A stretch of 64,000 nt of DNA from Cordia subcordata (taxonomy: Eukaryota; Streptophyta; Magnoliopsida; Boraginales; Cordiaceae), in contig JAPTOF010000019.1 of assembly GCA_028554755.1 (NCBI GenBank), forward strand, positions 8,132,001 to 8,196,000, written 5' to 3'. A program made the position numbers and the translations under genes. Positions 11,019-23,930 of this stretch are shown here, in pieces. The notes below the pieces were generated by a model. The model ran no database searches. It saw only the letters and a list, made by a program, of their open reading frames with translations, and was not told where the DNA came from. Every line of letters begins with the position of its first letter. Within the stretch, counting starts at the first letter, position 1.

Positions 11019-11410
11019 TGATGATCGTTTTAAAGAACAACTTTCACATTAAATTTATTTTAACTAATAAATCTTGTATTTAGTGAAACATCTTAATCGT
11101 ATGTTTTAAAATGACTTTGTGTCGTGTTGTAAAAAGCACCTCCTTTTGCATGCTCCTCTCACAATGACAGTCGCTCAGAAAAAACAATTCTCACATTAAA
11201 TTCATTTTAAATGAGAAATTTTGTATTTGGCGGCACATTCTAATCATATGTTTAAAATGACTCCATGTCATGTTCTAAATGCATGTACGTCTAGCTACAA
11301 GCTCCTCTTATAATGTCGGTCGCTCAAAAAAAGCAACTTTCACATTAAGTTCGTCTTAAGTAATAAATTATTATGCAGAAACACATTCTAATGTATAATT
11401 TAAGATAGTC
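11019..11410 (+). repeat. ~148-bp tandem repeat, about 2.6 copies
   Basis: The phrase AACTTTCACATTAA (or AATTCTCACATTAA) recurs at 11039, 11186 and 11335, spacing 147 and 149 bp. Each copy is preceded by an AATG..CGCTCA..AA block and followed by TTTTAA..AATAAATT and CATTCTAAT..ATGTTTAAAATGACT. Copies are diverged. No coding potential. Confidence 0.75.
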
Positions 11411-13304
11411 AAGGGTCAAATAATACTAAATTGAGAAAATATAGATTGAATTCGAAACATTTTATTACAAGACAATTAACATCCAATTGTTTGACTCAAC
11501 ATTTAGAGGCATATAATAGATTTGTTTGTTTTTATGTATGAGATATGATTCTTCTCTTTTTGTATTTTAGTTGCTTTCTTGAAATATTTTCGGGTTAATA
11601 ACTAACAAATACCTTGATGCGACGATTAAGGTACATTATTTTGACAAAGAGTAAAAAGATTAGGCATAACATACGAGTGAGAATCAAATTAGGGTATCAA
11701 TTATTGTACTACAATTTCTGTGAAATATTGATACAGATCTTCTTTAATGTTGATTATTGAATTCCCCAAGAGTTTAAGTTATATTATGGTTATTTAATTG
11801 AACAATAATTTAATTTTTTTTCTAGTCAGCAATTTTAATAATAGAGTTACACCACTTGGACATACTAATTAATGTTGAAAATCTGTTTATATCTTTTTAC
11901 ATTTGTTGGAGAAACTAAGTAAAATATAATGATTCCGTCTTCAATTGTTTAAATTTTTAATAAGATAATTATTTAGTACATTCAATTTGAAAACAAAAAT
12001 TTTAATATTTTCATGGGAATAATTGCCTATCTTTGATCGAATCATTAAGATATATTGTGATAGAGAGATTTTATCCTACTATACAATTTTAATTTGTCAT
12101 AATTGAGGTTAGTTCTGAACAAAGAAAATTTAATGAGAGGCATTGACATTCGAGAATAAACAATTTGCCTGCTTGAATTTTTTTTTTTTTAAACTTCCGT
12201 ACTCTTACCATAGCCTGTTGATTATATAATTACCGAAGAGGCTGCTCACATGCTCACACACTACTACTGTGCGTTCTCAGTGGACTGTAGTCTGTAGGAA
12301 CCATCATCATAAGCTCAAAGAACTAAATTATTTTCACTCTATTTTGATAATTGATTTGTTATTTTTTTGTATATTTGTAAATAAAAGTTAAAAGTATCTC
12401 AAATTAAATAAATTTGTATGTCAACTAATTATACATGTAGAATGTCATCAATCCTATATATAAATTTTTTATCTATCTGAAATGCTTCGAGTAAACATTT
12501 TACAAAAAAATTTGATTAGTTTTCTTTTAACTCCTCACTCCCAACTTAATACTCCACCTCTCCAAAAATTTGAACCTGTATCATTACTTTTTGAATGTTT
12601 AAAATGGAGTAACTTCAAACTACTTGAAATAATTCCTAATATCAAATCTTGACCCTTGTGCCTAGCATTCTTTCCTACTTCGTTACACTTATAAAGTAAT
12701 AAATAAATGATAATATAGGATGATATCTAACACATCCACAAATACATGTATGTATATATGTATATGTATACATATGTATGTATATTAGTAATTGTCCTCA
12801 GGAAATTATTTGGTAGTGGTCAAATTTGTAGAAAATGTAGCCAAGGTTAAAATGCTCCCTGCATAATAGTCAACAAGCCTAACCACCCTCTACTTGTAGT
12901 GATAGGTAAAAAGTAATGATACTACATTACATAATTAAATTTCAAAACAGACCTTGCTCACAATTGTTAATATTTTTTCTTTCTCCAACTTTTTCTTTAG
13001 TTTGCACCATCTACTACTTTCTTTTTCATTCCAAAAATAAAAAAAATAACAAAGAGATATAGGAAAACAACTATTTTTGACGTATACAAGTCAAAGATCA
13101 GTATGGACTATTATACACGAAAGGCAACTATAGAGTAATTCAAAGCACGCTACGGAGGTAATAAAAAAGACGATAAAAGATAGACATTTCCTGCAGTAAA
13201 TAATGGTCTTTGGGAACTTATATCGTGCACCTGCAAGTGCGCAGTGCACCATGCACCTGTTGCTGTAAATCTATTGAGCAAACAATTTATTAGTAGATGA
13301 CTTA
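11411..13304. other. intergenic, no gene seen
   Basis: AT-rich DNA. It includes a short alternating (TATG)n tract at 12746-12790. No frame, RNA gene or element boundary is supported. Confidence 0.5.
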
Positions 13305-13515
13305 TGAATTCTATTAAACAAATAGCTTATGAACACTGAATAAATAATCTTTTTATTTTGAATAAACATTTATAACTGCTTTTATGTATAGATGTTCCTA
13401 TGGATCTTACTGGATAAACAATTTATGAATACTAAACATACATCTATGATTGTTTTTATATATAAATGTTTCTGTAAATTTTACTGAACAAACAATTTAT
13501 TAATACTAAACAAAC
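13305..13515 (+). repeat. ~74-bp tandem duplication
   Basis: Units starting near 13380 and 13454 share TTTTATRTATARATGTT, TTTACTG..AACAATTTAT and AATACTAAACA blocks at a constant 74-bp offset. A more diverged partial unit lies to the left from about 13305. Local slippage or unequal crossing-over is the likely origin. Confidence 0.65.
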
Positions 13516-14545
13516 ACGCCTGAAAGACCACTTAAATAAATGTGCACTTTTTATAATTTGCAATGGCCTTTTCCCCTGAGGAAAATACAAAAGGGCTGCA
13601 CCCAACCTGCGTCAGCTGAAGCCCAACAGAATGGGCCACACCAACACTAAGCCCGAAAGCAGAATAGGGCTGACAACATCAGACACAAATTGGTTAAAGC
13701 CCAAAACACTGGACTCAAACAACAAACCATAAACCATTACTGTCACCAATAACTCTAATATCAAATCTCCTCCCGTATGTCAGAACAAGGTGAGTAGGAT
13801 ATAGAAGCACTAACATTGGAGCAGTTAGTAGCACAAACCACCAAAACTAAAGCAAAGAAGACTGATAAAAACAAGTTGGAGAGAAGTCCTTTTCCGCCAA
13901 CAAGCACAAGCCATCTTCACCAAGGCCACATTTTCGGTGGCAGCAACAACCATGACCGCAAACACCATAAAAATGCAAGTATCAACTGGTCTACCATCAC
14001 AAGTGAATCTAATCAACTAATCCAAAATATTTAACTCCGTAACGACAATAGTAGTGAACCCAAGTTATTATAAAGGGTACAAATCCTACAAAATTGATAT
14101 GGAAGGACGTTATAGACGGAAAGAGAGAACTGGAATAGTGTAAAGAACATGAAAAGTTTGTGCAGCAACAGCAGCAGCCGCATTGAAGACGGTGCCTTCC
14201 CCAGGCAAACAAGAGCAGCCAATGCAGCTCTTTCCAGAAACTAACTAAAATCAGATAAAATGAACACTGAACATGGAGGAAACTGCTGAATTCTTTTCAT
14301 TGAAACTATTAAATGTATTACTGATTATTTAAACTGATAACTATAACTTCCAAACACTTTAGACAGCTGAAAGTAGCAGCGTTCTGCATGCTGCCTCCTG
14401 CAATGACACGTATGTTCAAAATTGGAGTCTACATACTATAGAATATATAAACAATAAATAAAATCGAAATACACATGTAAGTTGTTTCTGTATGCTATTG
14501 TGTCAGAAGACTATACCTAATTCACAACAGGTGAAACAACACTAT
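13516..14545. other. 3' flank of the poly(A) polymerase-like gene, no other gene seen
   Basis: Includes the likely 3' untranslated region of the minus-strand gene ending at 14546. The stretch 13570-13790 is richer in GC and in AGCCCAA phrases, perhaps old transposon DNA, but carries no recognisable domain. Confidence 0.45.
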
Positions 14546-17500
14546 TCAATGGAAAAGGCGGGAAAGTCTGAGAGGGCTGCCTTTCTTAACTTTTTCCGGA
14601 TGACGTTTTTCATACTCTTCCGAAGCCACCCCAATATGCTCTGAATTTGATTCTGCAGTGTCTGAGATTACTTCCTTCTGTTCAATACTTTCCTCCAGTG
14701 GCAAATGAAGCTTCTGCATGGAAGTTCCTTGCTTCTCTGCCACCTCATGGTCGACTTTCTCAAATATCTTTAAATGCTTCTTAGCACTATGCTGATACTT
14801 CTTGCTATGGACTACCTTTGCTTCTTGCGCTATTGTGTCACATTGCCCAGACAGATATGATTGACGTGCAAGAATCATTCGTATCTCATCCTCTGGCAAC
14901 TGGCAGGACTCATTGTCCTTCTCCTTACAAACATAGTCCATGGAAGGACAATCTTTTCTGCTTGGGTCCACAAGAGTGACTTTGTTATTCTCGGGCATCT
15001 CTTTTTGCTGTTGATCGGCAGACACCTTCCCTCTCTTACTTGCTCTCTTTTCTGGAGGATCAATGCTTCTTCGAATAACCTTATGCTTTTTGTCATCCTT
15101 AATCATAAAGTTTAACTTTTCCAGACTCGGCTGTGTCTGACAATTCTCTTCTAAAAGCTCTACCTTTTGGGGAGAATCAATTCTATGCAATTCATCATTG
15201 TCCTCCTTGAAACATACACCTCTCATGAAGACCTTGGGAAGCATAGTATCCATGATGATCTTGCCCAGAACAAACCTTGTTTCACGTACATCACCGTTCC
15301 CAAGTGATTCATAATCTATCTCTAGATTCTTCCTCTTTGTGTTAAGAGATGAAATATTATCACCATTTTGCACTAGATGGTCAAAAACTTGCTTAACATG
15401 TATCCCCATTTTCTGAGATACAAATACCTGATGAGCAAATTTCCACATATCAGGTGCAAAATCAAAAATTCCAAGTAATCAGTAATCAGATCAATGGCCA
15501 CGATATACACAAAAAATTAACACAGCCCTACCCCTCTAGCAGGGGCTTGGGGAAAGCCTAGGCATGCTCTTGGTTTAACTTGGTTACCAATCTTACTCCT
15601 TAGTGTCATGCTATGGGTTTTCATGCAAAAATATTACAGGTCTCTTGTTGCTAATATAAATGTACCCTTAAGCCATTTGGGAAATGACTTTTCCCTACAG
15701 CTGCAAATAACTCAAACCGTAGACACAAGTAAGCTGTGGGAGGTGACTCAATAGTCAAGTACAACAGGACCCAATAACTAATCCCTCAATTCCGCAGTTG
15801 ATACCCAATATTCCATTTTGTGCTGTCTCAACATTTGAGTGATCTTTAAGCAAAAGGGATTATTTAGCATAAAATTTCAATCCTAGCCCCAATGCGATTC
15901 TACTTAAATTTGGAGGAAGTTAAGTCTATGTTTAACAATTCAAAAACATGATAGCACTTGAGTGGATTTGGTTTTCAGATTCCTAATGAACAGTTCTCCC
16001 AGATGATAGCCTAATTTTGGGCAGAGTAAAACTTAGAATTGCTATAGTCACTTTACTCATTTTTGCCTGAAAAGCATAACAGGATAAAGGTGGAGTCATA
16101 TAAATAATTCAATGTTCCGTAGATTCCAAAATTATCCTCAGGGCCCACAAAATGCTAAGAGATAAGGAAACCAAGGTGCAGTCCAGTTACAACTTTCCAT
16201 CTTAGCCCTTGAAAGTTGGGGGCTATCTGCGACAAATTTATAAGGATAGAAACCAAGATATACTTAAAAAACCTGCACAAGGGAACTCTGGGAATTTTAC
16301 CATTCCTTCCAGGAGGCTGTTTGTGTCAGTCAATAGATCTACAGAATTTTTCACTTGAGCTGCAAATCCAGTTACTCTTTCAGCAAGCTCATCATCTGAT
16401 AAGTAACAAGAATCCAGAATTTCAGGTGTATATATCTGAGCTGCTTCAGCATGTTCTCTTGAATATCTAACACCTTCCCTCCACTTTCCACGGTACAAAA
16501 GTGAAGCAAAAGTAAGAACTACAAGGACATGCTGTGGATCTTTAACCAGTGATAAGTGAAATGCCAAAAGCGCAACCCTGTTCATGCATGGTCAAACAGA
16601 AGAAGACTCAGCCTAAAACCTTTCAAGTAAAGAATGATGAGACATATATTCTCATATGTAACAGAGAATGAAATTTATATTTCAGTTGCGAATAACTGTA
16701 GATAATCATTAAAATAGTGTGCAAAAAAGCCTAAAAATGAGTACTCATGGATCACTTCGAATACTGCTTGGGTCGAACCATTCTGATATGTCTTACTACC
16801 GTAATCATTATTGGAACCACAGAGATGTTACATTGCTCAACAAAATGAATATTGCTCTAGCCAAATTTTTAAGCAAGCAGATCTGCAATTTGAAACTGTA
16901 TTTTGCCTATCAGGTTTAACTCATTGTTGTAAGTAGTAGAAGCACTTTAAGGAAACATGAAATTTTAATACCATGATATAGAAAGATATTAGTGCAAGTT
17001 CTTGCAACTGTATAACTAAATTAAATTTCAAAATGCAAGAAAATTTTTAGGTGTCTTGGTGGAAGGCTAGGGACACAACAGGAGGGGAAAAGAGTTTTCT
17101 GCAACTGTATAACCAAGTTAAAATTCAAAATATTAATATCTCTGAATCATATGGTCTACTAACATAATAGAGAACAAACTAATTATAGACTATGCCATGC
17201 CATGATAATGATGACTTTGTATCTAAAACCAATCACAGTTAATTCGAACCACATGACATAACAACTTTCTGGTGGGACCAAAAATATGAAATAACTCACC
17301 ATAAAGTGCTGTCAGAGGGTTTATCACATGACAATAACCGGTCCATATTGAAAAACAATTTCTGGAGAAAGCAACGAGATGAAATATTAACCAAAAGTGA
17401 AGAAAGAAGACCAAGTACAATATAAGATTAACTCCAAGAGGCTGCCAAAATGCAAAAACCACTTTCCAACAGCCTCCCTCAAACCCGTCCCTATGCCAAA

Positions 17501-20500
17501 CCCACTCCCTATTCTTTTGCTGCAGGCTTGTGACATTTGGTGATAGAGTGTCCCTTGCTAAACAACATCAACAGCTCAAATGTAGCCACTGGTGTTGCAC
17601 AACTACTCCAACAGTCAAAAAAATTGACCATTGGAGAAAACCTCAACATAATTTTCTTCCCCGCCACAGAAAAGGGAATTAGACAAAGAAAATCTGAACT
17701 TCTAAGATGAGTAGTCATTGGGCTACGGGATTATGCTGTCACCAGACAGGAGGGAACAAAGGAATGGTGCGAGGGTGGCCACTCTTCTGTTCCTTTGGTT
17801 TTGTTTTTGTGTGTGTGTGTGTGTAACTCTGGCCTACAATGCATCTAGAGGACCTTATAGAGCTTACCATCAGCATCAAGGGGCCTCCACCAGGTAGTTT
17901 ACTGGACTGTTCAGTCAGGTACGCTCCCTGTGACCAAAGTTGTGTCAACTATAAGCTACTGGCCAAGTCAGATTGATGTATACCAAACAAATAGTTAGAA
18001 AGAACCAAAAGGATATACATGAAACGGCAGAAGAGTCTCAAGCAAGTTGTATCTCTGAAGTAAACAGACAGAAGGCTCAGCAGCTCCATAAGATAGCATA
18101 TAATTTAGCTCCATCATTATTCTGGCCTGGAAAGATAGCATGGCATGTATTAAAATGTAGAATCAGTTGTCTGATTTATTCAAGAGCTTCAAAGTTATTA
18201 AGTTCTTGTAGAGGACATTTACTACAATAAAAAGAAATTCAGAGGACGAATGGCATTGATTCTCACGGATAACAAAAGAAATTTTGTAACTAAACAGACA
18301 AAGAACATCCAAATGAAGCAAACAGTAGGATATTACTCTTGCTAAACTAGGATTTACCTTAGCTAAATTTGTGATGGACAAAGAGAGTTTACGTATAGCA
18401 ATGTCAGTCTCTTTTGCAAAAGATAGGTTAAGACGAGCTGCTAGCCTCAAGGCCCGCAAGATCCTCGCTGAGTGAAAAACCATACACAAAACCAACTGCC
18501 ATTAGATTCAATTCTTTGGTTCTACGTCTAATAATATTTGAACAAAGTAGAAGCTTGCACACACATACCACAATCCTCCTTGAATGACAAGTGAGCAGGA
18601 ACTAATGTCCGTAACTGAATGTTGAAACAAAAAGCACTGAGGTAACATTGGAGACTGTAGGTCATATAGACAAAACAAACTTGAAGAAATAAACTCACCT
18701 TTAGTGACCTCAAATCCATCAATGCGTTGGAATAATCATAGATTTTATTCGCAAAAGGATCAAAGAATAAGCTGTTTCCACGATTAATGACAAAATAATC
18801 AGTGACTTAGGAGGCATCAAACAGGCTATTGAGGCAAATTTGAAAGAGAACTAAAGAAAATTTAATATATATTTCATCTACGCTTTGAGGTATCCTCAGC
18901 ATTTTTTCCATAGAAAGTAGATCTTAAATTAGAAGTCAACAGAAAGACCCCATATTCAGCCCAACCAGCTTTACACATAAAAAAACAAACCAAAAATCTC
19001 AGTTTAGGAACAGGGCCAGTTAGTTATGGTTTTAGCCATGGAAAAACCAAATGTATGGCTTCGGTTTAGGTTTTTCTGATAAAACACCAAACTAAATTGA
19101 ATTAAACTGATACAATACATATTTTAAGAACTATGTATATATTTGATATATTTTAAAGTAGATATTGTTCTGACTTCTGTGCCGAGGGGGTCGGATGAGT
19201 TATATGAGCTTTAAGCTTTAGCAAGTGAGAGATCTTACTTGTCATGTTGCTAGTTTTCCCTAATCCCTATATATTCATTATTAATGAAGTTTTTCATCTT
19301 AGTCATGAAACTTAAATCCAACTATGGAAATAATTGACAAAGCAATTGTCATGATTTTAAAGGGTAAAAGCAGCCCAATAGCAAAATGGTCTAACCAACA
19401 ACATGCTCCACCACTTATGTGGCCCTCAAGAAGAATTCATTACCTAGTCAACACTAAGGTCCAAAAGATTCCCGCAGCCCAATCAAGTTTCCACCATTCC
19501 GAACTGGCTGACACCTAGACCGGCCTAATAGGATCAAACTCACAGTCTTTAAGTTGATTGGGTTGGTTTCTTGTGCTCTAGAAAATCCAAGATGCTTGGA
19601 CTGGTTCAACTTGAGGATCAAACCTGTCCACGCTGAGCCCTGACAACCCATAGTTCAAATCCAAGTTCATCACTAGTTACAACCTAAAGTTTTGCAACTT
19701 AAAATGCATTGCAACTGAGGGCTCACAGTCAAGAAAACATATAACAGCAAGCACCACATGGTGGCAGGCTTGGAGAGGAACTGGGGCAGGCACCATATCT
19801 CTGCAAAGTCCTAACACACAATAATGTTTCTCGGTGCAGCCTATGCACTATCAAACTTCAACAGTAGCCTTCACCTTTCTTTCCACTACAACTAAATAAA
19901 GGAAGGGATATACATGTATTTCTCTGGAGAGGAGTCACAAAATACTGACATATACATCCTGCCCTCAGGTTAGAACCATCCTAGGACAATAGAGGAACAA
20001 TTCCAACAGCAAAAGTATTTATGAAATACATAGAAGCACATATTTAGACCAAGCGCGACAATAGGCCCCTCCAGAACTTCATTAATTCCAATTGCATCTT
20101 ATAACATTTCTAGTTTTCTGATAGTACATGAGTGCCTCTTACAGTTAGTCATTTCTCAAGCTGGTCTCATCCTTTAACAACCCCAATCTTCTAAACCATA
20201 ACCCCCATACACAAATGCTTGGTACAACCCCAAAACACAAAAAATTGGTACACCCCATCAAACATAATCCAGGCTTTGCACTGATAGTACATACACACTA
20301 AGCTATAAAACTAAGATTGCTGTCCTATGCCAGAGGAGGGAGAATAAGATGTCAATGTTGTTCAGAACAATCAGAAATCTATATTTTGAATTTGTTACAC
20401 ACGCAATTAAATCTATGTGGATGTAAAGTAAAGAAATTTCCACTAACAGACCCTGCATAAGGTAATTGAGTACTTTTGGGACTCAACATTCAATGGTATC

Positions 20501-23406
20501 AGTTAATTTAAGTTCTTGCATTGTTTTAAAGTTACCTTATCACTTGTTTCCGGCTAACAGAAACGGGCATGAAACTGGTAACGGCTAGAAGTTTCACAGA
20601 AGCTAGCAACTGATCTGCTCATGAACATTTGCAGATGTAAAGAATTACCTGTTAATGGTGAAGTCTCGATGCATGGAATTCCTCCAACGGAGCACATCTT
20701 TTTCATCACATCCTCTTGGCATTTGAGAGGTTAGAAATTTATCTTTTCCTTCAGCTTGTTTTGAGACAGTTTCAAAACTTGATACCTGCAGAAAACATGA
20801 ACATGCAATACAAAATCAAGCCAAAGTGGTCATACATTTTAGACAGTTCACATGCTAAGTTTTTACTTTTTTTTTTCTCTCTCAAAGAAAAAGCCTTTAA
20901 AACAAGCACTACATGCAGTGCTAACCTCAACAGATGAACCTTTTACATGCACTATACATATAGGAAATCGCCGTCCAACAATTATAGAACGATGAAACTT
21001 CTTTCGGATCTGCAGCAGTATGTTATGTGTAATACATAAATAGCTTGAATTAAACCATCACGTGTAACTATTTACAGGTCCAATCAATCCAAAACAGCAC
21101 AAAGACCTGTGAGAGAGCAGCTGTTGTGATCACATCAAAATCCTTCGGTATCCTTTTTAGGAGTAAATCTCGCACACATCCACCAACCAAGTAGGCCTCA
21201 AACCCTGTTTATCATAAACTTTACTTAAATGGTATATCAAGTGAGTGACTGGACAGAGTACATGCATAGGCACGAAAACAAAATGTTTCTGAAAAAAGCA
21301 ACAATAGAGATAAAATTTATAGACAAATAAATATCATATAGGCACATGCACAAAGTGGTATAGAGAAAGTGAAATTTATAAGGCAATCTCATGAGCTATT
21401 GTTTCTTGATACTTGCTCCCAAGCCGCCACTTAGCATCCACACATGGCAAGATATTGGCAAAGTCCCGACATGTCACTCTGCAAGGCCCTGTGCAACACT
21501 GCATACGAGGACACCCCTTAAGTTCCTGGATGATCCCTTGTCTTCACCAGATAAGCTTGGGCCACGAAGATGACGACTTGAACAGCCGCACATCTCATCA
21601 CGAGCAATTCTGACTTTGGCAGTGCCACCGCATATCTCATCACATACAATTCTAACTTTGGAAATGACAGTTTACCAAAGTGCACCTAAGGAATTCTCTG
21701 TCAAGCAGACAACTATGGATTATATCTTGGTCTCCATTGACAGTACGGACGAGACACCATCATGAGGGCGCCTGCATATCCATCCTTGACGTCAACACTT
21801 TCATGCAGATGGTAGGGAGCTTGTGGCAGGAGGCTAAAGCAAGCGCTATACTGACATCAAGGGACCTTCAAAGTGCCATGGGATGGAATATCAGGCATAT
21901 TCCCCCGGATGTTCTTGGGCCTTTCTCCCTCTTATGCCTCTAGAGCGTCTCTAGCAAGGTCGTTCTCGCCTCATATTTCATGATAGGTGCTGACACACAA
22001 ACAGAGGTAGACCACTCAAGGTGCCGACAAGATGGACAGGCATTCTCTGATGAGATGGTGTCCCCTCCACCACTACCTACAAATAGGAAGCCACTTGATT
22101 TGCAAGGGGTTAGATACTCCGGACACACTTATCATTTCCAAAAAGCATTGACATTGCCATTGCAAACTCCTGGTTGCTTTGCCTTCTCCTCCATTTAGTT
22201 CTACATACTCATCCTTCTTTGCCTGGGGAGTCCTACTCGTTATCGTTTGCTTGGTTGTCTTCTGAGAGTATCATAGATGGCACCCTTATACATGAGCCCG
22301 CTCAACAATTACGTTAAAGAAGACAGAAAAAGAAATAAATATTTACTAGTTCAGTTTCTAAGACAGGTGGCAGAGAGCTATCCAATATGCTTTACATTCT
22401 TAGAAAGAAAACATCAGGTAGATAGATACATAGTCAACAAGATTAATAGTCATAATTACTCAAGAAGACATATCATACTATATTCACTATGCTCCAATTC
22501 ATTAAATGGTAACAATGGTGTAAATGGAAAATCATAACAAAATCAGATTCAGAAACAAAAAGAAGGAAAAAGAATGTTAGAAAGCATGAAATAGAGCTCA
22601 AATACAGCCAACGATATATCACCTGAACTTTGAAGAATCTTCAAAACAGTCCAGGAAGCAGCTGGTATCATTGATCGGTTGATGCCCAAAGTCCGAGAAT
22701 CCAGTTTTCTCCATTTATGAATTTCTATTTTATCTAAACATCATCATTTACCATTCAAAATTAGTTCCTAAAACTAATAAAAAGCACTTCAAAAGATAAA
22801 CCATAAAATTTTACACTTAACTAAGTGGCTTGTTCTACGCAGGAAAAAACAACAGTCCCCTATAACCAGCATTTAAAAAGAATTATTTGAATACCAAGTA
22901 GAATCTGTTCACTCAGTGACTCACCAGAAAAGAAATGAATCAAGTACAAGGTAGTGCAACTAAAACCATATATAAATACACATAAAAGACCGGTTAGTAC
23001 ACGAAACTTTCGCTATGCACGGTCTACAAAGAGACCCACTTTGAGTATTACCTACATTTTTGTAAGAGACTACTCTCCTAATATACTACATAGTCTTACT
23101 TTGTATGTTTGTTTCAAGTTATTTCCACAACTGGCAAGAAAAAAGCAGCAAAAAACACTTGCACAAGCGGATGCATAAGCACCTGGAACTAAATTATCAG
23201 CATAGATTTCGTTTTGGAGTCCTCCATCAACAATGGTGTGATCAAACCTCTGCAAAGTGCAATTCAAACCAAACTGTTCGATGAAATGCCACAAAGAAAA
23301 GCGGAAACGAAAACGTTAACATTTGGAGAACCTGGAGAGTGAGCAGGGCTCGCAGGCGAGGAAGCCAAGCATTGGATTTCGCAGGTGAAGATATCGCAGC
23401 AGCCAT
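14546..23406 (-). CDS. poly(A) polymerase / tRNA nucleotidyltransferase family protein (14 exons, 729 aa)
   Basis: Class II nucleotidyltransferase that adds nucleotides to RNA 3' ends. Exons: 23332-23406, 23183-23249, 22623-22733, 21107-21204, 20926-21009, 20649-20785, 18699-18771, 18569-18614, 18358-18467, 18019-18126, 17868-17927, 17300-17361, 16301-16577, 14546-15427; all phases agree (2190 nt). Head domain: LVGGCVRD (residues 90-97), catalytic DFD (106-108), then GRRFP (129-133), HRDFTIN (185-191) and [13 protein letters not shown] (from 231). The [13 protein letters not shown] segment fits the bacterial poly(A) polymerase signature better than CCA-adding enzymes. Residues ~437-729, all in the last exon, form a charged Lys/Glu-rich tail with no domain I recognise. 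The N-terminus ([10 protein letters not shown]) could be an organelle presequence. The donor of exon 13 is uncertain: ATG|GTAAAA at 16301 keeps phase, but a later GCAG|GTTTTT would match conserved residues better. Confidence 0.88.
17806..17823 (+). repeat. (GT)n microsatellite in an intron
   Basis: About nine GT units in the intron between exons 11 and 12 of the poly(A) polymerase-like gene. Confidence 0.85.
21390..22270. repeat. GC-richer insertion-like block in intron 3, with a 42-bp duplication
   Basis: Inside the 1.4-kb intron 3 of the poly(A) polymerase-like gene, this block differs in composition from the other introns. It includes a near-tandem duplication (about 21587-21670) where CGCAYATCTCATCAC..CAATTCTRACTTTGG occurs twice at a 42-bp offset. 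There is no conserved frame. It is probably a decayed retroelement; the source is not identified. Confidence 0.45.
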
Positions 23407-23509
23407 GAGAAGATTAATACTGGAAAGCGCATGATGACGGTGAGGGGTGTGATAGGTGTGGCAGCTCGTAGGCCATTATTTGAGAGAGAGGGATCGAGAG
23501 AAGGCGCGC

Positions 23510-23680
23510 GCTTTTTGTAGCCAAAGGTGTTGGTAATAAAGGTGTTGGTGTGTTACTATTAGCGGTGTTGAGTTCGATTCATCAGTGTGGGTCACGCGCC
23601 CACATTTCGGGGAAATAAACCTATGTTGGCGTACGGTTTATGTGCTTGTGGCTTGTTGTGCTTGTCCCAAACCATTTTGG
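23510..23680 (+). mobile_element. possible tRNA-derived SINE fragment
   Basis: GTTCGATTC at 23572-23580 fits a pol III B-box. TAGCCAAAGG near 23518 resembles an A-box 54 bp earlier; a 15-bp internal duplication (AAAGGTGTTGG twice) would explain why the spacing exceeds the usual 35-40. A poly(A) or short-repeat tail and target duplication were not found. It lies about 110 bp upstream of the ATG of the poly(A) polymerase-like gene. Confidence 0.3.
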
Positions 23681-23705
23681 CTTTGCTCATTTTCAAGTGC
23701 TTCTC

Positions 23706-23930
23706 GGCCTGATTGGATTTTTTTTTTTTTAAATATATATATTTTTACAATGTCTATTTAGTTTAGTTTTTAAACAAGTTAAAACTCTGAAAAAAAATTT
23801 ATTTACGATTTTTTCTAGAAGTAGGAATTTTTAGCTTATCAAAAAAGCATTTTTTTTCAAAAGTTGTTAGAAAAAACATATTTTTTTAAAAAAAAAAATC
23901 CAATACAAATGAACCCTATAAGTAGTTGGT
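23706..23930. mobile_element. GTTTGGATT-type small inverted-repeat element, copy a
   Basis: Left end CGGCCTGATTGGATTTTTTT; right end, inverted, GGGTTCATTTGTATTGGATT. The interior is nearly pure A/T with long T and A runs. Same architecture as the copies at 26057, 34823, 45272, 46169, 50577, 52912 and 62043. Confidence 0.6.
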
